Shown in pieces: positions 30,801-35,620 of a DNA stretch of 64,000 nucleotides. The position numbers were made by a program, and so were the translations under genes. A model generated the notes under the pieces. That model was not told where the DNA came from, did no database searches, and worked only from the letters and a program-made list of their open reading frames with translations. Position 1 is the first letter of the stretch. Each line of letters begins with the position of its first letter. The stretch covers positions 1,019,378-1,083,377 of the forward strand of contig NZ_FNJH01000001.1 in assembly GCF_900103225.1 (NCBI RefSeq). The letters are read 5' to 3'. The stretch is from Pseudomonas congelans (GTDB taxonomy: Bacteria > Pseudomonadota > Gammaproteobacteria > Pseudomonadales > Pseudomonadaceae).

Positions 30801-33800
30801 CAGTGAACGTGGCCGGTGAAGCGCTCAAGCGCAGCCTGATCGAGTCGCTGTTCGAGAACACCGTCGTGCAGCGCCTGTGCAACCTCTATGGACCGTCTGA
30901 AACCACCACCTACTCAAGCTGGGTGGCGATGGATCGCGAAGAGGGTTTCGCCGCGCACATCGGCAAACCGGTCGGCAACACGCAGTTTTACCTGCTGGAC
31001 CAACAGCAACAGCCTGTGCCACTGGGTGTTGCCGGTGAAATCTACATCGGCGGCGCCGGTGTGGCGCGGGGTTACCTGAACCGTGATGACCTCACCGCCG
31101 AGCGCTTCCTCAAAGACCCGTTCAGCCAGCAACCAGCGGCACGCATGTACCGCACCGGCGACCTGGGTCGTTACCTGCCTGACGGCAATATCGAATACCT
31201 GGGCCGTAACGATGATCAGGTGAAAATCCGCGGCTTCCGTATCGAGCTCGGTGAGATCGATGCACGCCTGGCCAAACACCCGGCGGTCCATGAAGCGGTG
31301 GTCACCGCCCGCGAGGACAGCCCGGGCGACAAACGCTTGGTGGCTTATTACACCGTCCAGGCAGCCCACACTGAACCGAGCATCGACAGCCTGCGCGACT
31401 GGCTGCAGGAGCAACTCCCGGCCTACATGATCCCTGCGGCTTACGTGCGTCTCGAAGCGCTGCCGCTGACCCCGAACGGCAAACTCGACCGCAAGGCCCT
31501 GCCAGCACCGGACAGTGATGCACTGATCAACCGCGAATACGAAGCCCCACAAGGCGAAACCGAAATACAGATCGCGGCTATCTGGCAAGACCTGCTGGGC
31601 GTTGAACGGATTGGTCGTCACGACAACTTCTTCGAACTCGGCGGTCATTCGCTGCTGGCCGTCAGCCTGATCGGGCGTATGCGTCAGTCGGGCCTGAGCG
31701 TCGATGTGCGTGTGCTGTTTGGTCAGCCAACGCTGGCTGCGCTGGCAGCGGCCGTCGGCGGCGGCACCGAGATCGTGGTGCCCGCCAATCTGATTTCCGA
31801 GCACTGCGAGCACATCACCCCTGACCTGCTGCCACTGGCCGACCTGAACCAGGAACAGATCGATAAGGTGGTCGCCAGCGTGCCAGGCGGCGTAGCGAAT
31901 GTGCAGGATATCTACGCGCTGGCCCCCTTGCAGGAAGGTATTCTCTATCACCATATTGCTGCCGAGCAGGGCGACCCCTATGTGCTGCAGGTGCAGTTCG
32001 CCTTCGATGACCGTGCGCGTCTGGACGCTTTCGTCGAGGCGTTGCAGGCGGTCATCGTGCGTCATGACATTCTGCGCACAGGCGTGGTCTGGAAAGGCCT
32101 GGAATCACCCGTGCAGGTGGTTTGGCGCGAGGCGCAGATGCACCTTGAGGGGCTTGAACTTGACCCGGCGGACGGTGAGATCGGCGCGCAACTGCATAGC
32201 CGTTTCGATCCGCGGCACTACCGCCTCGATATGACTCAAGCGCCCCTGATGCACCTGGTCCATGCCGAGGATCCGCGCAACCAGCGAATCACTGCGATGC
32301 TGCTGTTCCATCATATGGCCCTGGATCATATGGCCATGGAAGTGGTGCAGCATGAAATGCAGGCCTGGCTGCTGAGCGAGGCTGAAGCCTTGTCGGCGCC
32401 CGTGCCCTATCGCAATTACGTGGCTCAGGCGCGTCTGGGCGTCAGCCAGGCCGATCACGAAGTGTTTTTCCGCGACATGCTCGGCGACATCGACGAACCG
32501 ACGCTGCCTTTCGGCCTGCAGGATGTGCAGGGCGATGGCCGTGATATCGAAGAAGCCGCTCTTGTAGTGGACAGCCGGTTGAACCTGCGACTGCGTGCTC
32601 AGGCCCGACGCGAGGGCGTCAGCGCAGCCAGTCTGGTGCATCTGGCCTGGGCTCAGGTGCTGGGCAGGGTTTCAAACCGCCAGGATGTCGTGTTCGGCAC
32701 CGTGCTGATGGGCCGGATGCAGGCCGGTGAAGGCGCCAACTGGGCACTGGGGATGTTCATCAATACCTTGCCGCTGCGCGTTGATCTTGCAGGGCAGGGC
32801 GTGCGGGACGGAGTGAAGGCGACCCATGCCCGCCTCACTGCACTGCTCGGTCACGAACATGCTTCGCTGGCCTTGGCTCAGCGTTGCAGCGGGGTTGCCG
32901 CATCGACGCCACTGTTCAGTGCACTGCTCAATTACCGGCACAGTGCGCCTGGCAGCATATCCGAGCGGGCTACCCAGGCCTGGCAGGGCATTCATACGCT
33001 GAACAGCGAAGAACGCACCAACTATCCATTGACCTTGAACGTCGATGACCTGGGCGACGGTTTGAGGTTGTCGGTGCTGGTGTCCGGCAAGATCGGTGCC
33101 GGGCGAGTCTGCGGGTATATGCAGACCGCGCTGGAAAGCCTGCTCGTTGCGCTGGAACAGTCACCGTCCTCTGCCCTCGACAGTCTGCCGATCCTGCCTG
33201 CCGACGAGCGCGAGCAGTTGCTGACGGGGTTCAACGACACTGCGCTGGATTACCCGCACGAACAGACCATTCATGGCTTGTTCGAAGCACAGGTCGAGCG
33301 CACACCGGACGCTTTGGCAGTGCTTCATGGCGAACAGCGCCTGACCTATCGCGAGCTTAACGAGCAGGCCAACCGTCTGGCGCATGCCTTGCGCAAGCAG
33401 GGCGTGCAGCCGGATTCCCGCGTCGGGATCTGTGTAGAACGCAGCGTGGAGATGGTCGTCGGTTTGCTGGCGATCCTCAAGGCGGGCGGCGGTTACGTAC
33501 CGCTCGACCCGGCTTATCCGGCGGAACGTATTGCTTACATGTTGCAGGACAGCGCACCTGCTGCCGTACTGGCTCAAACCGCTACTCAGGGCTTGCTGGC
33601 CGACGTTTCGGTGCCGGTGATCAATCTTGATACAAGCAACTGGCAGGTCGAATCCGTCCAGAATCCGCAAGTGGCGGGGCTGAACTCTGCGCATCTGGCG
33701 TACCTGATCTACACCTCGGGTTCCACCGGTCTGCCGAAAGGCGTAATGATCGAGCACCGCAACACGGTGAACTTCCTGACCTGGGCGCATAACGCTTTCG

Positions 33801-35044
33801 GCGCTTGCGCCCTGGAGAAAACGCTGTTCTCCACCTCGTTGAACTTCGATCTTGCGGTCTACGAATGCTTCGCGCCGCTGACGTCGGGCGGCAGCATCCA
33901 CATGGTGAAAAACGTCCTTGAACTGCAACACGGCGATCACAATATCGGCCTGATCAATACCGTGCCCTCGGCGCTCAAGGCCTTGCTGGAAATCGATGGC
34001 CTGCCAACGTCTGTGCACACCGTAAACGTTGCTGGCGAAGCGCTGAAACGCACCCTGGTGGAATCGCTGTTCGAGAAAACCGGCGTGCAGCGCCTTTGCA
34101 ACCTCTACGGTCCCTCGGAAACCACCACCTACTCAAGCTGGGTGGCCATGGACCGCAAAGATGGTTTCGCAGCGCACATCGGCAAACCGGTCGGCAATAC
34201 GCAGTTTTACTTGCTGGACGAGCAACAGCAGCCTGTACCACTGGGGGTCGCGGGTGAAATCTACATCGGCGGCGCCGGTGTGGCGCGGGGCTACCTGAAC
34301 CGTGATGACCTCACCGCCGAGCGTTTCCTAAAGGACCCGTTCAGCCAGCAGCCAGCGGCACGCATGTACCGCACCGGCGACCTGGGCCGTTACTTGCCAG
34401 ATGGCAACATCGAATACCTGGGGCGTAACGACGATCAGGTGAAGATACGTGGTTTCCGTATCGAACTGGGCGAGATCGATACGTGTCTGGCAAGACACCC
34501 GGAAGTACAGGAAGCAGTGGTTGTCGCCTGCGAGGGCGCACCCGGCGAAACCCGTCTGGTGGCGTATTTCACAGCGTCCGATCCTGCACGGTTACCGGAA
34601 AGCAGCGCGCTGCGCACGCACCTGCAAGAGCTGCTGCCAGACTACATGCTGCCGGCAGCCTATATGCTGCTTGATGCGTGGCCGCTGACGCCGAACGGCA
34701 AGCTGGATCGCAAGGCCCTGCCGGCGCCGGACAGCAGCGCGCTTGTCTCGCGTGCTTACGAGGCCCCGGTGGGTGACGTCGAGATCAAGCTGGCGGCGCT
34801 CTGGGCGGATCTGCTCAATGTCGAAAAGGTCGGGCGTCATGACCATTTCTTCGAACTGGGCGGGCATTCATTGCTGGCGGTGAGCCTGATCGAGCGCATG
34901 CGCCAGGCGGACCTCGAAGCGGATGTGCGAGTGCTGTTCGGTCATCCAACGCTTATTCAGGTGGCTGCCTCGGTGGGCAAGGTCAAGCGGCTGGAGGTGC
35001 CGCAGACTAAAATTCCGACATTCAATCGCAAACGTCGTATCTGA
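18671..35044 (+). CDS. sypB: Syringopeptin synthetase B, NRPS modules 6-10
   Basis: A 5457-residue NRPS starting with GTG 18671, which overlaps the sypA stop (GTGA). GGAG at 18659-18662 is 8 nt upstream, a better distance than to the ATG at 18677. Order by residue: docking domain 1-58; C/E 79-553, A 562-1060, T 1074-1147; C/E 1161-1630, A 1644-2130, T 2144-2217; C/E 2231-2703, A 2716-3210, T 3221-3294; C/E 3307-3780, A 3789-4284, T 4294-4367; C/E 4381-4853, A 4864-5358, T 5368-5440. All five C domains are of the dual C/E type. Specificity residues read Ala, Val/Leu, Val, Ala, Ala for peptide residues 6-10. Published SP22 has Dhb at 9, so module 9 differs. The basic tail NRKRRI after the last carrier probably docks onto SypC. 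A hairpin follows the stop. Confidence 0.95.
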   Translation: MSMIELLALLEEKDVQLAVKGDQLVVSGKRQSLTEPAVLALLRENKAALIELINAGEYYSGKADEVDVPAQAIAPGCERITPDMLPLIELDQAAIETIVARVPGGVRNVQDIYPLAPLQEGILYHHIAAEQGDPYVLQAQFTIASRERFDAFTTALQQIIDRHDILRTSVVWEGLDEPAQVVWRKADLVLSEITLEPAAGTASEQLQQRFDPRHYRLDISQAPLLRLAFTHDVANQCWVAMLLFHHIAIDHAALDQIHHELHAHLGGQAHTLGEPVPYRNYVAQARLGVTNKQHEGFFREMLGDVDEPTLPLGLHDVRGDGHGIEEAHQTLPVALSRRLRNQARLQGVSAASLHHLAWAQVLGRLCGRNDVVFGTVLIGRMRGGEGVRRALGMFINTLPLRVSVGEQDVRSGVKATHARLTALLGHEHASLALAQRCSGVSAPTPLFSALLNYRHSSAEAATDQEVTDQAAQLWEGIEVRGGEERTNYPLILSLDDFGEGFGLTVQAVAGIGARRVCGYVQTALESLVQALEQTPQAPLNSLPILSTDEREQLLVDFNDTALDYPQQQTIHGLFEAQVERTPQALAVVHDGQRLTYGELNEQANRLAHALRKRGVQPDSRVGICVERGVEMVVGLLAILKAGGGYVPLDPAYPAERIAYMLQDSAPAAVLAQSATEALLADVSVPVINLDLNNWQDESARNPQVQGLTSAHLAYLIYTSGSTGLPKGVMIEHRNTVNFLIWAHKAFEAGTDNSALEKTLFSTSLNFDLAVYECFAPLTSGGSIEVVKNVLELQHGDHDIGLINTVPSALKALLDVDGLPASVHTVNVAGEALKRSLVESLFEKTGVQRLCNLYGPSETTTYSSWVAMDREDGFAAHIGKPVGNTQFYLLDEQQQPVPLGVSGEIYIGGAGVARGYLNRDDLTAERFLNDPFSQNPAARMYRTGDLGRYLPDGNIEYLGRNDDQVKIRGFRIELGEIDARLAKHPAVHEAVVTAREDVPGDKRLVAYYSVQPAQAEPGIDSLRGWLQEQLPAYMIPVAYVRLDAMPLTPNGKLDRKALPAPESDSLISRGYEAPTGETETKIAALWQDLLGIEQVGRHDNFFELGGHSLLAVSLIGHMRQLGLSVDVRALFGQPTLAALAATVGGGTGVVVPANLISEDCKRITPELLPLIDLTQSQIDQVVATVPGGVANVQDIYPLAPLQEGILYHHLAAEIGDPYVLQTQFAFDNRERMDAFVQALQTVIDRHDILRTSVVWQGLENPLQVVWRKAQLHLEALELDPVNGDIDVQLHSRFDPRHYRLDIGQAPLMRVAYAEDPRNQRICAMLLFHHMALDHTALEVVKHEIQNGLLGEAEALAASVPVPYRNYVVQARQGVSQADHETFFRDMLGDIDEPTLPYGLLDVQGDGRHVKEASLTLDPQLNLRLRAQARQQGVSAASLVHLAWGQVLGTVSGKRDVVFGTVLMGRMQAGEGAERALGMFINTLPLRVSAGKQGVRDEVKATHKRVTALLGHEHASLALAQRCSGVAAPTPLFSALLNYRHSAAASVSEQAVQAWQGIHVLSSEERANYPLSLSVDDFGDGFSLNAQAVAGIDARRICDYMQTALSHLVEALESAPDSAVCDLPVVPEAERQQLLLAFNDTAQDYPQQQTVHAMIEARAVSAPESVAAQVGEHRLHYGEMNHRANALAHHLISLGVGVDDRVAVMARRGLDTLVAMLAVLKAGAGYVPVDPSHPDERIAYLLADSAPKVLLTQQTLMSRVPETAVPVIALDRPEWPQRLDNPQMAGLNATHLAYVIYTSGSTGQPKGVMVEHRTLGNLIDWHCQAFDLQAGSHTASVAGFGFDAMAWEVWPALCAGATLHLPPADVSNEQIDALLDWWIAQPLQVAFLPTPVAEYAFSRGLTHPTLRTLLIGGDRLRQFQRDPGFAVINNYGPTEATVVATSGRLLPDGSLDIGTPIANTRVYLLDEHQQLVPLGVAGELYVAGAGVARGYLNRPEMTAERFLRDPFHADARMYRTGDLARWNADGTLDYLGRNDDQVKIRGLRVELGEIEARLAEHAEVREAVVLCRQDVPDEKRLVAYVTTQQPETMLDIEHLRNHLQGTLPDYMVPVAYVQLDALPLTANGKLDRKALPMPDAQSLISRGYAAPQGEVETLLASIWADILKVEQVGRHDHFFELGGHSLLAVKLIERMRQVGLSADVRVLFSQPTLAALATAVGGGTEVVVPANLIPERCEHITPDLLPLISLTQAQIDRVVKHVPGGATNVQDIYPLAPLQAGILYHHISAEQGDPYTLKALFSLRDRARLDDFSHALQGVINRHDILRTAVLWEGLDEPLQVVLRQAEMRVTELCLDPADGAIDEQLHERFDPRHYRLDVRQAPLMQIVFSHDPLNDRWLAMLLFHHLVNDATSLYVVLHEMQAHLLGQGASLGQSVPYRNYVAQARLGVSEAQHEAFFREMLGDIDEPTLPFGLQDVQDGGGDIEEASVSLPAELNLRLRAQARQAGVSSASLMHLAWARVLGSVSAREQVVFGTVLLGRMQAGEGADHSLGMFINTLPLRVDIGATTVVDGLKATHGQLTALLGHEHAPLVLAQRCSGVDAPAPLFSALLNYRHSVVSDVCAETATAWDGIESFGAKDHTNYPLTLNIDDVGNGFNLTVLVSSTIGAKRVCGYMQTVLEHLVDALERSPSSALDSLPILPAAEREQLLVAFNDTALDYPQQQTVHSLFEAQVRSSPEACAAIHDDIAVSYAQLNTRANRLARHLLGLGVQPGDSVALLLERSLDLIASQLAVLKCAAVYVPLDVNAPAERQAFMVEDSQARVLLTHSHLSLATAAQRVDLEQLTLDGLSGDDLTLPQSSESVAYIMYTSGSTGVPKGVLVPHRAISRLVINNGYADFNAQDRVAFASNPAFDASTLDVWAPLLNGGCVVVIGQTDVLSPREFQRLLLEQSVTVLWMTAGLFHQYASGLGEAFSRLRYLIVGGDVLDPAVIGRVLKEGAPRHLLNGYGPTEATTFSTTHEITSVGNRGIPVGRPIGNSQVYVLDTLRQPVAVGVVGELYIGGQGVAKGYLNRPELNATQFVANPFSDDAGALLYSTGDLGRWNADGVIEYLGRNDDQVKIRGFRIEPGEIEARLVECPGVSEAVVLARQDEPGQKRLVAYVVGEDSSALSAVELRRELAASLADYMVPSAFVMLDALPLTANGKLDRRALPVPDADAYASREFEAPEGEVEIALARLWCELLNVERVGRHDHFFELGGHSLLAVSLIERMRQADLSADVRVLFSQPTLAALAAAVGGGSEIVVPANLITEDCQHITPELLPLANLTQPQIDQVVATVPGGVANVQDIYALAPLQEGILYHHMAAETGDLYVLQTQFAFDNRQRLDAFVQALQRVIDRHDILRTSVVWDGLDSPVQVVWRKAQLHIEGLELDPADGEIGAQLHSRFDPRHYRLDMTQAPLMRLVHAEDPRNQRITAMLLFHHMVLDHMAMEVVQHEMQAWLLGEVEALSAPVPYRNYVAQARLGVSQADHEVFFRDMLGDIDEPTLPFGLTNAQGDDLDIEEASLMLDPQLNLRLRAQARQQGVSAASLVHLAWAQVLGKVSNRQDVVFGTVLMGRMQAGEGADRALGMFINTLPLRVSVGEQGVREGVRATHKCLTALLGHEYASLALAQRCSGIAVQTPLFNALLNYRHSGVGSVSEQAIQAWQGIHALSNEERTNYPLTLNVDDLADGFSLTALVVSSIGAQRVCGYMHTALENLLTALEKTPETPLHGLSILPAAECEQLLVDFNDTALDYPQQQTIHGMFAAQVERTPDALAVVHGEQRLTYGELNEQANRLAHALRKQGVQPDSRVGICVERSAEMVVGLLAILKAGGGYVPLDPAYPAERIAYMLQDSAPVAVLVQSATEALLADVSVPVINLDLSHWQDESVQNPQVKGLTSAHLAYLIYTSGSTGLPKGVMIEHRNTVNFLSWAHTAFDGSALEKTLFSTSLNFDLAVYECFAPITSGGSIEVVKNVLELQHGEHDIGLINTVPSALKALLEVNGLPESVHTVNVAGEALKRSLIESLFENTVVQRLCNLYGPSETTTYSSWVAMDREEGFAAHIGKPVGNTQFYLLDQQQQPVPLGVAGEIYIGGAGVARGYLNRDDLTAERFLKDPFSQQPAARMYRTGDLGRYLPDGNIEYLGRNDDQVKIRGFRIELGEIDARLAKHPAVHEAVVTAREDSPGDKRLVAYYTVQAAHTEPSIDSLRDWLQEQLPAYMIPAAYVRLEALPLTPNGKLDRKALPAPDSDALINREYEAPQGETEIQIAAIWQDLLGVERIGRHDNFFELGGHSLLAVSLIGRMRQSGLSVDVRVLFGQPTLAALAAAVGGGTEIVVPANLISEHCEHITPDLLPLADLNQEQIDKVVASVPGGVANVQDIYALAPLQEGILYHHIAAEQGDPYVLQVQFAFDDRARLDAFVEALQAVIVRHDILRTGVVWKGLESPVQVVWREAQMHLEGLELDPADGEIGAQLHSRFDPRHYRLDMTQAPLMHLVHAEDPRNQRITAMLLFHHMALDHMAMEVVQHEMQAWLLSEAEALSAPVPYRNYVAQARLGVSQADHEVFFRDMLGDIDEPTLPFGLQDVQGDGRDIEEAALVVDSRLNLRLRAQARREGVSAASLVHLAWAQVLGRVSNRQDVVFGTVLMGRMQAGEGANWALGMFINTLPLRVDLAGQGVRDGVKATHARLTALLGHEHASLALAQRCSGVAASTPLFSALLNYRHSAPGSISERATQAWQGIHTLNSEERTNYPLTLNVDDLGDGLRLSVLVSGKIGAGRVCGYMQTALESLLVALEQSPSSALDSLPILPADEREQLLTGFNDTALDYPHEQTIHGLFEAQVERTPDALAVLHGEQRLTYRELNEQANRLAHALRKQGVQPDSRVGICVERSVEMVVGLLAILKAGGGYVPLDPAYPAERIAYMLQDSAPAAVLAQTATQGLLADVSVPVINLDTSNWQVESVQNPQVAGLNSAHLAYLIYTSGSTGLPKGVMIEHRNTVNFLTWAHNAFGACALEKTLFSTSLNFDLAVYECFAPLTSGGSIHMVKNVLELQHGDHNIGLINTVPSALKALLEIDGLPTSVHTVNVAGEALKRTLVESLFEKTGVQRLCNLYGPSETTTYSSWVAMDRKDGFAAHIGKPVGNTQFYLLDEQQQPVPLGVAGEIYIGGAGVARGYLNRDDLTAERFLKDPFSQQPAARMYRTGDLGRYLPDGNIEYLGRNDDQVKIRGFRIELGEIDTCLARHPEVQEAVVVACEGAPGETRLVAYFTASDPARLPESSALRTHLQELLPDYMLPAAYMLLDAWPLTPNGKLDRKALPAPDSSALVSRAYEAPVGDVEIKLAALWADLLNVEKVGRHDHFFELGGHSLLAVSLIERMRQADLEADVRVLFGHPTLIQVAASVGKVKRLEVPQTKIPTFNRKRRI
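18905..22110 (+). other. SypB module 6: dual C/E - A(Ala) - T
   Basis: The dual C/E has YHHIAAEQGD and active site HHIAIDHAAL. The A domain reads DLYNNALTY(K), Ala. A small insertion (KAFEAGTDNSALEKT, near 20905) makes the loop after the A3 region 3-4 residues longer than in the other Ala modules. Confidence 0.85.
22150..25320 (+). other. SypB module 7: dual C/E - A(Val/Leu, chimeric) - T
   Basis: The dual C/E has YHHLAAEIGD and HHMALDHTAL. The A-domain core matches module 4 almost base for base (offset 9881) up to the A8 motif near 24780. It then switches to a C-terminal subdomain like those of module 3 and module 18 (EARLAEHAEVREAVV). Code DAWLLGNVV(K); SP22 has Val here. Confidence 0.82.
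23615..24781 (+). repeat. A-core repeat, copy 2 (module 7)
   Basis: Partner of 13734-14900. The two copies lie in different genes, so conversion or duplication between sypA and sypB is implied. Confidence 0.85.
25360..28550 (+). other. SypB module 8: dual C/E (DATSL variant) - A(Val) - T
   Basis: The C domain has YHHISAEQGD and active site HHLVNDATSL (25865-25894), a partial form of the variant seen after Dhb modules, with HEMQA instead of EIEA. The A domain reads DALWIGGTF(K), Val. Two core motifs deviate: YSTGDL instead of YRTGDL near 27934 (A7) and RIEPGEIE instead of RIELGEIE near 28030 (A8). Confidence 0.82.
27582..28520 (+). repeat. A-T repeat, copy 1 (module 8)
   Basis: Nearly identical to 37861-38799 (offset 10279), spanning the second half of the A domain and the carrier. 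Two codon changes alter core motifs in this copy only. Confidence 0.8.
28590..31770 (+). other. SypB module 9: dual C/E - A(Ala) - T
   Basis: The dual C/E has YHHMAAETGD and HHMVLDHMAM. The A domain has the full Ala set DLYNNALTY(K), although residue 9 of SP22 is Dhb (from Thr). The next C domain (module 10) also lacks the DATSL variant, so both domains agree on a non-Dhb residue. Confidence 0.84.
31810..35044 (+). other. SypB module 10: dual C/E - A(Ala) - T
   Basis: The dual C/E has YHHIAAEQGD and HHMALDHMAM. The A domain reads DLYNNALTY(K), Ala. Its C-terminal subdomain (EIDTCLARHPEVQEAVV) differs from those of the other Ala modules. The protein ends in a Lys/Arg-rich tail after the carrier. 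Confidence 0.85.
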
Positions 35045-35060
35045 AGCTGCGGTAATCGCC

Positions 35061-35085
35061 CGCCCGATCGGCAAACGATCGGGCG
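35061..35085 (+). terminator. Hairpin after sypB, possible weak terminator
   Basis: CGCCCGATCG (35061-35070) and CGATCGGGCG (35076-35085) form a perfect 10-bp stem with a 5-nt loop, 16 nt after the sypB stop. Only a weak T-run (GGTTGCT) follows, so termination may be partial. Confidence 0.6.
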
Positions 35086-35188
35086 GTTGCTGTCCACCCT
35101 GAGGCTCTTGGCAGCGCCTTCGCAACATCCTCCCAGCCTGCTCAGCCAGGCGCTCGCACATCGCTGCGTCGACGTCACCCTCAAGTCT

Positions 35189-35208
35189 TGTCCCAGCTTC
35201 CCACGACA
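35189..35208 (+). promoter_or_regulatory. syr-syp box (putative SyrF/SalA-dependent activator site)
   Basis: TGTCCCA-N6-CACGACA matches the dyad TGtCccg-N6-cggGaCA that I recall for the promoters of this island: 6 of 7 in the left arm, 5 of 7 in the right arm, exact spacing. It is centred about 35199, roughly 41 nt before the start point implied by the -10 at 35228. That is the usual place for a LuxR-type activator. Confidence 0.7.
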
Positions 35209-35224
35209 TACAGTCGCCCATGGA

Positions 35225-35233
35225 TGCTCTAAT
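35225..35233 (+). promoter_or_regulatory. Extended -10 element of sypC promoter
   Basis: TGCTCTAAT fits TGn-TATAAT with one mismatch and lies 16 nt after the syr-syp-box dyad. There is no good -35, which is usual where an activator sits. Transcription would start near 35240. Confidence 0.55.
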
Positions 35234-35453
35234 TTTTGCGACGTGTGGGATGCACGGCAAATGGGACGTTTCGTGTGTATGTGTCAGAGGACTGCAGCCC
35301 TTTATGGCGGCGGCGCCCATCGTACCTGCGCCCGGATCCCGTTCTGTCTTCGAGTTTCGAAGCCCCTCCGTTTTTATCGTGCGAAACACTGTTTGCGACA
35401 CCGGGTTCCGGAGTCGTCAACCCTCTCCGAAATGATAAACAGCAGGTTATTCG

Positions 35454-35620
35454 ATGCACTTCAGCGAATTGATGGCAGTTCTTTCCACGCATCCGATCCG
35501 TCTTCAACAGGAAGAAGATGATCTGGTGATTCTCGGAGACGACGAGGGGCTGGACAGTGCCACGCTCGCAAGCCTGAGCGTGCACAAGGCAGAACTGCTG
35601 ACGCTGGTAGCTCGAATGGG
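35454..35620 (+). other. SypC N-terminal TubC-type docking domain
   Basis: About 55 residues with the same helix-strand-strand-helix order as the SypB domain: MHFSELMAVLSTHP, then IRLQQEEDDLVILGDDEG, then LASLSVHKAELLTLV. The strand region is strongly acidic, the reverse of SypB. It should receive the basic C-tail of SypB. Confidence 0.78.

Larger units (their letters stand above)
35045..35453 (+). other. sypB-sypC intergenic region with likely sypC promoter
   Basis: These 409 nt hold no convincing gene; short open frames here lack ribosome binding sites and family features. In order, the region has a GC hairpin just after sypB (35061-35085), a dyad resembling the syr-syp box (35189-35208), an extended -10 (35225-35233) and then a leader of about 210 nt before sypC. 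Confidence 0.75.

Noticed and set aside
35391..35425. Short CCGG-GTT-CCGG inverted repeat before sypC
   Set aside because: The 4-bp arms are too short to support as an operator or terminator.
35087..35521. Small open frames in the sypB-sypC gap
   Set aside because: No ribosome binding sites, low-complexity Ser/Arg/Pro composition, overlap with the promoter elements and the start of sypC.
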